64,000 nucleotides of DNA from contig NC_034411.1 in NCBI RefSeq assembly GCF_002078875.1, forward strand, positions 31,948,260-32,012,259, written 5' to 3'. The notes under the pieces were generated by a model. That model was not told the DNA's origin and ran no database searches. It saw only the letters and a program-made list of their open reading frames with translations. Both the position numbers and the translations under genes were made by a program. Shown in pieces: positions 12,961-25,224 of this stretch (the stretch's first letter is position 1; each line of letters starts with the position of its first letter). Origin of the DNA: Numida meleagris (lineage: Eukaryota > Chordata > Aves > Galliformes > Numididae).

Positions 12961-14201
12961 ACCTATGAAACATTTGCCATTAAGTTTCAAGGCTTGAATG
13001 TGAAGATGTGCATTATAGCTGCCTTCAACCGTTTATTATACCTGTGGTTTTATCCCATGTTATTTTTAATGAAAATTCTGATTTTATAAAATAAATTACT
13101 TATTTTTCTATGCAGCCTCCTAAACTACAAACATTCTACTATTTTCCTTTTTACTCATTACTGATCTACATATAGAATCACAAGATGTCATCTGTGAAAC
13201 AAAAGGATGGTTTTAATTTCTTGTTCTAAGTCTTTCAGAGTTTGTGGAAATATTCCTCACACAGGTAAGAAACTGCTGTTTTATACACGTGAGGTATTTT
13301 GTGCTTTTTTATAATTTCTGGTTACTGTACTTGAGCATTCTCAACTTCCTCATGTTTCCTGCTGTGCTAATCAGAGAGCTTTTAAAATCAGAGTGTGTTC
13401 CCTAAATTGTTCTCTGATGGCTCCCTGGAAGAAAGCTTTTGCATGTAGCTGTAGGCCAAGGCTATGCATTCTCTGTGACATATCAGCTAGGGAAACTATA
13501 AGTATAGTTCCAGAGGGCCATGTGTTTTCTTTTTTGTTTAAAATATCCACAAGCAGACGTTCACTTCCGTAGTTTTGTCTCTTTGGAGGAGCTACAAGTT
13601 AACCGTATTAACCCCTGCGGGCCTTTAAACCATGTAGAGCAGATGAGGCTGCAGGCTGTCTGGGGCCTCAGTGTCCACTACCTGCTTTAGCTCTTCTCTG
13701 TGACCTCTCAGTTGGAGTCTGCTCCTGTGCATATTCCCTGGGGAATTTAATCTTTTTGTATCTTTGTAGAAGGTGAATTCAGAGGCCTTGACCCAATGGT
13801 AGGATTCCTGTGCTTCTGTTCAGTTAAAATTACTTGTTCTGCCTTCCTGAAAGACTGAGATTATTTTGGTTCTTGTGGTGAAGGTAAGGATTCTGTTAGT
13901 GGTTCCAGATCCCTTTGGGATCGCCCCTGTGCAACAACAGATAATCACAGATGAAGTGACATTGTTTTTATAGCAGTTAGCCACCTGTTCATTGAAGTAA
14001 CAGTTACAATGATAAACTCTCATACTGCTCTGTTTAAATTACTTTCTTTTTTTCTCAGTGTCTCAGAGTGATTCACATAGTTATACATAGTAATATCAAT
14101 GCACTGACTTCTGGAATGAACTAGGAAACTGTCCATCAACAGTGAGCTGATAATTTAGAAAGGAAAGTGACAATTCCTCTGTCCAGTTAAATAAATTAAA
14201 A

Positions 14202-14310
14202 ACAACAACAACAACAACAAAAAAACCACCCAAACCTAAATCTGCCCCCACAACCCTGTTGTTATATTAGTAAAAGCCTGAATTAAAAAAAAAAAATAAT
14301 AATAATAAAA
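14202..14310. repeat. (CAA)n and (A)n/(AAT)n simple repeats
   Basis: A run of ACA/CAA units at about 14202-14221, and an A-run plus AAT units at about 14285-14308. Confidence 0.75.
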
Positions 14311-17300
14311 TCAACATTGAAGAAGTGGCTAACAGAGAACCAACTGTATCCTAAACATATTGCTTATCTGGATCTACATATATTTCTTCAGGAACTGCCA
14401 CCTGAACAACTGCCCTGTGAAGTGCATGGGGCTGTAGGGAGGTTCTGTGGACTCCAGCAAGGTCTATGGGTTTTTGAGATTTTTACCGGATGCTTTGGAA
14501 TGTGGTTCTGTCGTGTTTTCTTTCATAGGCACAGTAATCATGATGGATTCATTACACCTCTTCCAAATCAGAAAATTCTGCAGTAATGCAACCATTTAAA
14601 TTGCATTGCAGCATTCACCCAGTGCAAACTCAGAAGGACTAACTCTGTCTGAAGGACCAGCATTGCTATTTGCATTTTTAAAATGTTTCTTCTGTACGTA
14701 AGATTATGTTCTTGTTTTCCAGAACTTTTCCTTTTTACAGATTCTCCCAAGTTCCTTGGAGAAGAAACAAATCAAACTGCCTTGACAGTACAAAAAGAAT
14801 GAAACTTTTCTGGCTGTCTGTGTTTGTGTAACCCATGCATGAAGAACTAGAACTACAAATGTGAAGCATTAATATTTTTTGAGAAAATATTTTACTCTGT
14901 TTCATTAAAATAAACAACCAGTCATTATAGAAACATCTGTAGAGGCAATGTTCAATGTGAGCTAATCTGAGCCCTCCGCCTCATAGTGCTACTGACCCAC
15001 AGTGGGGATAAGCTACTTGCTCAAGTTACACACATGCAAATGCAGTCTATCATGATTAAGTATGAGCTGGTTTGAATGGCCTGCCTGCAGCAAAACAGAC
15101 ACACAATTTTGTCTAGGAATATGGTAAACTAAGCATGTCCTAAGGATATGGGCATGAATATGGATGTATTTCTTAACTCAGTTTGGTAGGTTAAAGTTTC
15201 TAGTTCAAGGATAGAGGAAATCGAGCTGGCTGATGAATTTCAGCCCCCAAGTTATACAAACATTCCTGATCGTTGTAAGTGGTGAATCAGCAAAGCTGAT
15301 GAAACAGTTTACCTGTATGGAGATTTTGTTTTGTTTGTTTGTTTTTAATACTGGAAGAGGATGATTTCTGAAGGAACGTTTTTGAATTCAGGGAAAGCCC
15401 ATGTAGATAAGTATACGGGCACACAGCTGACTTCAGGACGCAGGAGCGCTCCCACAGGCGCAGCTGTGAGGAGCAGCCCGGGTGGCTGCTGTCCGGCGAG
15501 GCGGGCCCAGCTCTTCCACAGCTGCACCATCAGTGCCCACACCTGGCTGAGCACTGGGGGGAGCAGGGCTCAGGTGGGTCCTTCCCGGGAAGTCAGCGGT
15601 TTGATGCATGTGACTGAACTAAAGCTTCTCCAAGAGCTCTTGAAATGTCTTTGAGGGAGTTGTGTTTGTCTCCTGGAGGCTATGTTGCTGCAGGAAGACA
15701 GGCTGGGCTTCTGGCTGCTGTGGGCAAAGGAGGGGTGAGTACCTGCTCTGTGGAGCACCCAGCTCCGTTCGGTTGCTTCTGTGTGGGAGTCTGTTTGTGA
15801 CACACCCAGTGAGTGCTGTAATGGATGGTATTTTACAAGCTTGTGTGCTTGCCCTTGGCACCTGCCAAGGTTCAGTTAAAAGAGAAAACCTGGAAGCTGT
15901 CCTGAGGGAAGTTAACTGAGGATGGAAAGGATTTGGTAACTCCTAAGTAAGAGATGTGTTAAGTTTTGGGTCTGTAATTAGCTGAATGCAAGAGTCTCTT
16001 CTGTGCAGGGCTGTGTCTGCCTTGGGGCCTGCGGCCAGGCCCCGGGGGTGCCTCAGAGCCTCTCCCCACCCCACCTTCCTCTGCACTGCGTGGGGTTTGT
16101 GTGAGTGGGTGGCAGTCTGCAGTGAAATCAAACTGTGTTGGTTTTTTTTTCCTTCCCATCTTAAAAGTAATCCTCAAATTAAGAATAAAAAGGGAACTTG
16201 AATAAAAATGATTTTTTAAAAATTTATATTGAACAGAGGTGAATGTTTTTTGTGTCTACAGTGGTATCAGATAAAGGCAAACCAGCTGAGTGCATTCATC
16301 TGGTTTCTGTGGGTTTCACTGGATTTACTCTGGCATGAAGGATGTGGTTTTCAGGCTTGATCCATTCTTGTTTTGAATGCCATATTTTATTTGTTCAGAA
16401 GTTTAATGCAGACCGCAGTTTCTGTGTTTGTGTGTAAATATATATGAAAATATTTGTGTAGATTTGAAACTTCCATGTGTAATACATGAACTGAAAATTT
16501 AAGAAAGGCAGGAGAAAGGATGTAAAAGGATGTCCAGGAAGAATCTAACTTCCAAGAGCTGAGGTGAAACTGGCTCTTGAGGAGGGGTTGCTGCAGATCG
16601 GTACTTACTTGGTCTTCCCTCTGAGAAGAAAGGCAGGACCAGTATCCCTTGCATGCAGGGTGTTGCTAGGGATCTGGTAAGCTGCGGAGGAGATACTGGG
16701 CAATGGCATTGCTTGAGACTGTAGGTTCATTGTACTCTGGAGCTGCCAGTTCCTACTGGAATCCCCTTACATGTCTGATTTGGGGCATGTGGATGATACA
16801 GAAAAAAAGTGAAATTTGCTGTAAAATTGGATATTAGCTGTCCTTGTCTTGGCTTCTTGAACTGTGAGCTTATGAACTTGGAAGTCTTTACCAGGACATA
16901 AGAAACCAATCTACTGTCTGTCAGCTCTGTCTCTTAGTGAGCTGATTGTAATCAGCATCTCCAGACACTAAGTCCTTCTAGGGAATCTGTGGCTGAAGGG
17001 AGGGAGAGAGGAACTTTATGCAGCTGGAAGTGATTTCTTTTCTGTCTTTTGAGGATGCGTTTTCGTAAATAAGGATTATGGTGTGGACAGAGAGATGCTG
17101 GTGGAGGTTTACTTCCCAGCTGCGTTGTGTTTGACTTCCATCGGTTTCTTTAACTCAATAGCCATTCACTGATTGATTAAACAGAGTGTAGCAGATAAAG
17201 AGCAGAAAGTTTCAGGTCCACAGGTTAGTCTTAGATCATCCTATCTTTTAGGATCATCATCTTCTTCTAACAGTCAGCTGTTAGAACAACGGGGTGTCTA

Positions 17301-18019
17301 AGAAGTAAAGTAACCCGTATGGGGGTGTATGGAAACTGCTATGTCACAGCCTGAACCTGGAGCAAAGACCTGGTCAGCCCTGGAAGCACAGGTGAAGGCA
17401 ATTCACCTGTGTAACCAGAAGGGGTGAAGCCAGGCTCCACCTCTCTTAGACCTCATCTGAGGGCTGACTGCCACTGAGGAAGGATCTCTTGCTGGAAATC
17501 CCTCCTTTGTGGAGTCTTTCTGTGAGCCTAGATCTTCAGAGATGAGTTAACATATTTTTGTAACACCTTCTCATTGCACTGGTCCTGCTGCCGTTACAGG
17601 GTGCGAGAGAGAAAGTTTCAGGCAAGACTGAAATGATCTTAAGACATTTGGCCTGAAGAGAGTATGCCAATATGTTTTCATAATTGCTGTCCTGTTCATT
17701 CCATAATGTCAGTTATTTTCAGTGTAGAAAACTGGAAAGGAAGTCACCCATGGCAAATGAAGAACAAAGCTAAGTCATCCTGGAGAGCAGAAGCCAGGGA
17801 CAGATGCTTCCTCATGGCAAGAACTGCTTCCTTCTGCTCTTCTGCACAGTGGGTGCTTCTTGCTGGTGAAGCCACTCCCTGCTGTCTCTCTCCTCCCAGG
17901 CATGCAAGTGAGCATTGAGAAACTGAGGGGATACATGAGGCAGGATCCAGGCAGGGGTTCTGTGGCCAGGAAGAAAGGTGTCCGTAAAAAGGAAGTCCTC
18001 AGAATGCATGTGTACATCT

Positions 18020-18024
18020 CCAGG
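18020..18024. repeat. Target-site duplication, left copy (CCAGG)
   Basis: CCAGG immediately precedes the LTR and is repeated exactly after it at 18553-18557. Confidence 0.85.
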
Positions 18025-18552
18025 TGTCAACGGTTTACGGGCGTTAGGCCCGATTCCGTGACAAAGGGGACGGGGGACCCAAGGGCCCACGTCCCGGGAA
18101 AAGGGGAAAGGGGAAAAGGGTAGGGAGATGGCCCTGAGAGCAAAGAACAGCGGCAACAATCTGAGGAGAAACAAACTAATTTACTAAATAAAATATCGGA
18201 ATGCAAAACAACACACTATAATACAATATAATTACAATTTAAGCTGATAAATTCAATACAGAGAGAGAGAATGTCCCAAAATCAAGGTAGGCCTTACTCT
18301 ACTACCGACGATAAGGCGGCTGGAGAGCGAGGTGCTGCCAAGACGAGAGACGGCGGAAAAAGGGACGAGGTCTCGTGATCTGCAAGTTTTTATACTGCGA
18401 GCTTTTATCTTTTCCCTCCGGCTGGAAATGGTAACAGAGGAGCAAAGTACCGTGGGGACTGTAGTAGTCCTTCTCTTCTGAGGAACAGGTACATTCACTA
18501 CATGATGTTATGATGTGGAGTACCAATAACCGAAAATCATAAAACCATGACA
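18025..18552 (-). mobile_element. Solo LTR of an avian endogenous retrovirus (ERVL-like)
   Basis: The 528-bp element has perfect terminal inverted pentamers (TGTCA ... TGACA) and is flanked by identical 5-bp duplications, CCAGG. A 5-bp duplication suits ERVL/ERV3-type integrases. Orientation is taken as minus because TATAAAAA lies at 18387-18394 on that strand, about 160 bp into the U3 side, followed by a GC-richer leader. A GA-repeat (about 18260-18272) and a purine-rich stretch (about 18095-18125) lie inside. No coding sequence, tRNA primer site or second LTR is present, so this is a recombined single LTR. The sequence looks like an LTR type common in chicken, but I cannot name the family with certainty. 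Confidence 0.85.
18387..18394 (-). promoter_or_regulatory. TATA box within the LTR
   Basis: On the - strand this reads TATAAAAA, in the expected position between the U3-like part (toward 18552) and the R/U5-like part (toward 18025). It may no longer be active. Confidence 0.55.
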
Positions 18553-18557
18553 CCAGG
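18553..18557. repeat. Target-site duplication, right copy (CCAGG)
   Basis: An exact copy of 18020-18024 directly after the LTR terminus TGACA. Confidence 0.85.
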
Positions 18558-21500
18558 ACTTCAGTTTCCAAGGGTTTTGGAAACTGATTTTCAATGCTGA
18601 TTGTGAGTGACTCCTCCTTTCTGCAGCTGCCTTTCATTATTATTCGGGTTTTTCTGACACAGGGCATTTGGAAGCGGACAAGTCTGGAACCCCACTTCTA
18701 TGTTTGCTTTCTGCATTGGTATCTTAATGATTAAGTACAGCCTCCAAAATATCTAACACTTAATGTATAGAATATGGAGAGGTAATGCCATATTTGTTGA
18801 CTTAATCATCGCGTAACCATGTTACAGAAGGCAAGCTGGAAGCCCTCGAATGCAGAGCAGATCACCTGCAGCTCAGGGTGGTGTGACATGTGTCCACCAG
18901 GATGTTAGCTGAAGGGTGCCAGGCCTCTCCTGGCTCACAGTTGTTTTGGAGACCTTAAGGCAATCTCCTTCCTTTCACAGAGCCTCTTCTGCATAATAAG
19001 ATATGTAGGAAACAGCTTCTGGTGGCCATGTGCCTGGCGCTGTGGTGAGTTATTTAGCCCAGTTGAGGAAGTAATGATGAATAATTTCTCCTTTCTTTCC
19101 CTTTTTGGGAAATCACAGCCCATCAGTAACTTCGAAGAAAGTCTGTCTGCTTTGAGTTTGTTTTTTCTTGGATTGTTGTTATTTGGGTGGGGGAAGGGAG
19201 AGAGGAGGAGGGGCTATAAGATATCTTAAATTTCTAGAGGTTAATTGTTTCAACATAAGCTTACGAGATTGTGAAAAGTCCAAAGAGTCTCGAAGTTTAT
19301 TAAATATGAAAAAGCTGGAAATGTTGAGCCACAAGTGCAGCTGTTCTGCTTACTTGAGTCTTGTATCAAGCAGGTTCCCCTCAAGTTAGGAAGAGAAGTC
19401 TTTGCTGCCAGGCTAATCATTTCGGGTAAATAATCACAGTGCTGCAGTATTGCAATAGTGACTTGGAACCACCCCTGTCTCCTACTAAGGACCTGAACAC
19501 TGAAGCCTGTGAAAAGCTTTTTGTTGTGTTTCTACATAGTCCAATTTCTTTTTTAGTGTAACTTAGCTATCTTGTGCAGTCTAGTTCTGATTAATTAGAA
19601 TTTGTCACTTTTTAAACTAGAGTACTTCTACTGATTAGTCTTAGCAGAAGAATAGACAGCAAGACAGGAAAAAAATTGTTGTTGCTCTACAGAAAATGTT
19701 CATCATTTGGGATATGGAAGTTAAAGGCAGCATATGAGTGTATCTCTAAGCAGCAGGATATAACATCTTAAACAAGCTTTTACTTCCCAGACCTTCCAGC
19801 TTGGCACCTAGTTTGAATGAGGAGGTATTCCACATTGAGCATCCACTGTCTGCTGACAGAAAGAGCTAGGAAGAAGTGAAAGCTGCCTCCTGTGTCCTGC
19901 AGTCACTTTTCTTCTTTCTTCAGACTGCATTATTTCCTACTTAACTGACGCCGGTGTGCCTCATTCAGGATTTGGTCCAAAGCCTGTTGAGGTTGCCTTC
20001 CACTAGCTTAGGTTTTGTTTAAGGCTCCACTTCTTTTAGGGTATCCTAAACTCTAAAAAACAAGAATAAAATGAATTCTTTCACTGGAGACCTGTGAAAA
20101 TTTCCAGTCAGGTGGTATTTCACTCAATAAATTACGACAAAATGCAGCTTATGTGGAAACTTGAGCACAAAGCAGCAAAACTGCCTGAGTTCATGTGTGT
20201 TTTTTTTTTTTTTTCCAGAGACAGATTTCAAAAGGATGTATCTTGTATTCAGAAACAGGTCGGAGGGATGGGGGGGGGCAGTTCTTGATAATGCAGCTAT
20301 TGCAGCTGCCTTAGAGAAACACATACAGACAGAATTCTTTGTTAAATTCTGTGGAATGGTTTCTAAAACTTCTAGTGTGAGATGATAACCTTCTGAGTAT
20401 TGCTTTGTGAGGAGTGCTTCATGCCAATGTTCGTGTGCTGTGAGCCTTTGAAACAACCTTTTTAGACACATTGTTTACATTGGCTCTTTTAGTTTGGGAT
20501 GTATTGCAGGAGCCTTTTAAGACATTTCTCCTATAGCTGACACTCACTGCTTGCAAATTGCTCTCCATTCCTTCATGTTCTTCCCTTCTCTCTGTAAGTT
20601 TAAAATTTGAAATAGAAAAAGCCTTTAACCCAGTCTCTAAATCTGATCCTGAAAGGGAAGAGGGATCCAGACGCTCTGAAGTTCAGCAGTTTCTGCTGAC
20701 TTTAAGTGGGCTGTTTTCAGAAATGATAGTAGGGTGTCATAAACTTAACTGTAATCAACTCCTCTTTCTCTTGCTGCTCTGAAAGGTTGCAAATTGGCAA
20801 TATGTTAATGCGTTGGAATGAAGCTAGCCAGTGAAGTGTTCAGAGATGGCTGTTTGCACATTACAAAAGCCATAGTTTCTAAACTGACTGCAAGCCTGAG
20901 GGATGGGGGAAGCTGATAGATTAGGTGGCATAGTAAAGAAAACAGTGCGTATCCACTGCAGTGTTATCAGAGTGATAGTTTTGCAGGGAACATAGGAAAA
21001 TCTTGTTAGAAACAGATTACGTATATGAAGTGTGATACACACTTATTAATCCTTTTTTTTTTTTCATGGGAATGGCTTTAACAAATTCCTGGTATTGATA
21101 TGTAAAAGATGCATGTCTGTCAATTAAATATAAGCAAATAAATGCTGGCAGCTCTTCTTCCTCTAGCCACGGATCAGGTGGCAGCCTGCAGGTCTGCCCT
21201 GATAGAGAGAGAATGCCATATGGGGAGGTGTGGGGAAAGCCAGTGCTGGTCTGCCTGCCATGCAGCTCCCTCTCTGACAAGGGGCTGCCGTGTGGAAGCC
21301 CTGTGTGTTGATTCAGTTGTTGGAGTTTTCATTAACTGTGTTAGAGACAGCAATGCAAACATCAAAAAAGAAAAGAACGAGAAATGCGAGTGCGTGCCAG
21401 GATTTCTCCTTTGACTCATGGTGGTCCCCAGCTGCTGCCCAGCTCGGACAGCAGGAGCTGATGAGCCCCAGCAGTGCCGGTCCACAGCTGCCGAGGTGCC

Positions 21501-24500
21501 TGGGGCACATCGCTCCTTCAAGGAACGCCATGGTTCATTGTTTCCAGAATTAAGTACTGTGGGATTTTAATTTGCCATTAACTCGTATCTCATTTCCTTC
21601 ATTTTTGGCATTCAGACCCAACTTTGAAGACTGCCCAGGGACATGACTGTTTTCCTGGAGCTGGTAGTCAAATTACAGAACTTTCCAAGGACCATCTCCT
21701 TAACATGTGACTGTCTAGGGAAAGGGTAGCCTTGCTATGAGGTCCATAGCTCAAAATGTTCACTTAGCTTTCATGGTTACAGGCATCCCCAGCAACAGAT
21801 TTGGTGAGGAGCTCTACAGGGTTGATGTGCTGGTGTTACATGCAGATCTTCTGTTTCTGGGTTGGGAAGTGAAATTTGTGAGCCTGCTTGGGTTCCAGAC
21901 CCTGCAGTGAAGCTGAGATCAAGGGTGCCTCACAGTGTGTCATTGAGTTGTGGGTTCATGGGGGCTGCAGCCTTTCCTGTTGCAACTCCTGGAGCAGCTC
22001 TGCTACGTTCAAGTCCTGTGATGTTATGTCTTCTCAGTAAAAGTCAACCAACTCTGACTTTGGCAGTTAGCAGGGACAACTGATCAAGCATTGAGCATTA
22101 GGGAATGAAGAGATTTGTTTGCTCCGATCATGCACGAGTGGGATTCTGATTACATGAAAACTCATGGAAAGGCTGTGGACAGGTTGTTGGGATATTTCTC
22201 TCCTTGTTTTAAAAAGATCTGGAGACATCCAAAACTACTCACATCAGTATGATTGGATACTGGGGACTTTGGCACCTAAATGACTTCTGGGACTTGAATT
22301 CCACCCTGAGTTGGAGCAGAGATTTATTGGGAAAACTGACATTTGTTGTGCAGGGGCATAATTTTAATTTTTTCCCTGCTACTATAGTCCAGCTTCAGTT
22401 CACATAAGGAGCTGTTGTGAACTTCTGTGCAAACAAATCTCTTTCCTCTATTCCAGAAAGCTTTGGCTTATTTGCAAGCAACCAGAGCTAAGCAACCTTC
22501 AAGTGACCATTTCAGAAGAGCTGGAGTCTCTGTTTATCTCACTATGTAAGGGTGATATTCAGTTCTACAGCAACAGTAGGCTGCTTACTGTGAGATCTGG
22601 GTCTCTTTTTCCTAACAGGATAAAGTACAAAATAAAACTTAATTCTGTTTTGTTTACTTGTTTTCTGATGAGGGACAAAATGCACAGTGATCCTATGATT
22701 TCTGTTGTGTGGGATTGTTTTCTGTTTTGTTGTTGTGGATGTTTTAAATTGAAGAGTAGGAAAAGAGCTTGAGCCACCAAAAAAAAGCTTTGTCAGAAAA
22801 GGTGGGCATCCTGACTGCGCGGTGCTTCATGCAAGGATAGTTTTTAGGCTTGTTTTCTTAGCCAACCTGCATGGGCAAACTCTCGCATTCCCTGGGATGC
22901 TCTCATCAGTAACTAAAACCAGCGCTTCAGCTGACTGCAGGTTGAGGTCTCATCTTTCCTCCAACCAGACTGAAGAATGGGGAGATGTCTGGCTGCAGGT
23001 GAAGAGTGCCCTTTGCTAGGAGGCAGGGCTGGGGGAGACCAAGAGGCCCCATTTTGCATTTATTCCTGTGACTGAGATGCCTTTTTCTACCCCTTGTGTC
23101 TGAGGTGTGAAACCTCAGGGTTTGCTCAGCAGGTGTAGATATTGTGGCCATTCACATGGATAACAAGTTGACATTCTGAGCTTTTCTATAAACTTGGTGT
23201 TTAGATACAAATGCTGAAAGAGCCTAAAGTCCGGTGTCACTGCAGTCGTATCATCCATTCATTTGCATGGTTTCCCTGTCAGTGCAGGATAGCCCTGTAG
23301 ATAGTACAGGCAAATAATCATAAGTATTAACAGGGATTTTTGGATGAAATTCTAGGAGCTATGCAGCCTGTGAAATCGTATTTTATGTTCTGTCACAGCC
23401 AATACTGTGACTGGAAAGCGAGAAGGGAAGGAATTGGCTAACTGAGACGCAGATTGCAGACTTCTAGGGGTTCACATGTTTTACATGATAGAGAGTTGGT
23501 ATCAGTCCCTCCAGCAAGGGGGAAGGAGAGGATTTACCAAGCTAGGAAATAATTGAAGTCATGCTGAAACCTTCCTAACAGGTGCTCAGAGCAACACAGT
23601 GTGTGGTCCTCCTGGGCAGAGCTGCCTTCCCCTGCAAACAGCAAAGTGCAGCATCAGATATTTCAGTGGGAGTGTATGGATAAACTGTGCTTTTATGGCA
23701 CGTGAAGGACACTTTGGTGTAGGAGGTTTTGTATGTATCTTATGATCTTGATCTGTGATGACTTTAGCAGAGCTATCCAGTTTCTAAGACAGGCTTCCAA
23801 GGCAGGATGAGGGTTGTACCTGTTTTTTATTATCTATATTACCAGCTAAACAACAGCAACAACAAAAGTTGCGTACAGCTGATGGCAATGTGGAATTTCA
23901 ATGTGTTTCATTAAAAGCAATGACAGTTAATAACAGTTCTGGGGGTCACAGAAGCGCAGATCAAGATCCCTGTGCCCCCTGGAAGCCTTTCTGCTTGTCT
24001 GGGGGGAATGGAGAAACCTGGCAGCCCTTGAAACGTGCTAACATCCATCAGGATCTTTGGGCTTTGATGAAGCTTTGACTAACTGTGCGCTTTAACTCCA
24101 TGCTTTAGTGTGTTCTGGATGAAATGAGTGGCTGCACCGTGCCTCACCAGCTAGTGGCAGAGCGGCTCCTGATGGTGTGCACAGAAAGGTCCTAGGGCTG
24201 GGGGTCCAAACTTGGCAGCTGGAGGAGCAAAGCTGCAATGAGGGACTGTGACCAAGCTCTGAGCAAGGGAGAGAGAGAGGGAAGAAAAATACTTGCGGGA
24301 AGCTAAAAGATGGTGATTTTTTCAAGTGCTCTGAATTTCCTCTGTCAAGATTTGGGTTGACGGATGAAATTTGTTTTAAAATTTAATTTTTGATATACAC
24401 CCAGTAAACGTGCAGAAAAATGTCATGCCCAGATTATGGACTTTGGTGTTTGCAAATACGTTGCTATCTCTGTCCCTCCCACACCTGCAGGCTGTACCTG

Positions 24501-25140
24501 TGTGCCCAGGTCCTGATGGGCAGCTCCTGATTGGAGCCTGGGCTTGGAGCCCCCTGCAGCAGCCCTGAGGTTCTGCTCCTGAGATCAGGGGAAATTCCCC
24601 CTCGCTGTGTGTGCTGGCCGGGGTCTGCAGGAAGAGCCAGCAGTACATGCGGTTCCTATTAGTTCCAAAAACAGGAACATCTGAGGGAGGAATGGATGGC
24701 GTGCTGGCTCTGCTCAGCAGCAGGAGAGCCTGTGACACATCGCTCTGGGCAGGCAGATCCTCTCCGTTATGTGCTGAAGCAGGGAGAAAACATGCATAAA
24801 ATCCAGCTTGGAACAGCAGGAGGAGGGCAGAAATGGCCGTCTTAGGTTTTCTCCTCCTCTTCTGCCTCAGTGGGTGCTTTTTGAAGGAAGGTGAAGGTGG
24901 GAGGGCCTTTGTCCTCCAGTGGCAGCAGGGCAGTGCTGAGGAGAAGCGCTCCTGGGGACAACAGGAAGTTCCCAGTGAGATGCCCAGGAGGGTTTAACTT
25001 CAAGAGCAACAGAAAGCGAGCCGGGGTGAATGTAGTATTTACAATGTGTTTACTGGAGGGGAAAATAAAAGGAAAACACATGAAGGGAAAAAGGCTGTCG
25101 TTTGGTGAGTAGTTACTGTGAAAGCAGAATGACTATCCCA
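18558..25140. other. Intergenic spacer, middle part
   Basis: No gene, RNA gene or clear transposon recognised. There are T-rich runs (about 20200-20215, 21050-21064) and a moderately GC-rich stretch around 24100-25000, with only short, mutually overlapping open frames on both strands. Confidence 0.5.
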
Positions 25141-25224
25141 GCTCCTGTGACCCTGCTTGGGCAGAGGGTTGGCCCAGGTGACCCCCACAGGTCCTTTCCC
25201 ACCTTATCCATTCTGTGATTCTGC
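25141..25224 (+). mobile_element. CR1 LINE, extreme 3' end
   Basis: TGACCCTGCTTGG, GGTTGGCCCAGGTGACC, GGTCCTTTCCCACC and the closing ATTCTGTGATTCTG follow the CR1 3'UTR and tail in sense orientation. It is a heavily 5'-truncated copy. Confidence 0.85.

Larger units (their letters stand above)
11111..18019. other. Intergenic spacer, left part
   Basis: No gene can be supported. Contents: a 52-nt hairpin (11697-11748), a diverged CR1 (about 12370-12960), simple repeats (14200-14300), a GC-rich patch (about 15420-16090) and two small adjacent hairpins (17234-17286). Open frames here are short and lack family motifs. Confidence 0.6.
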
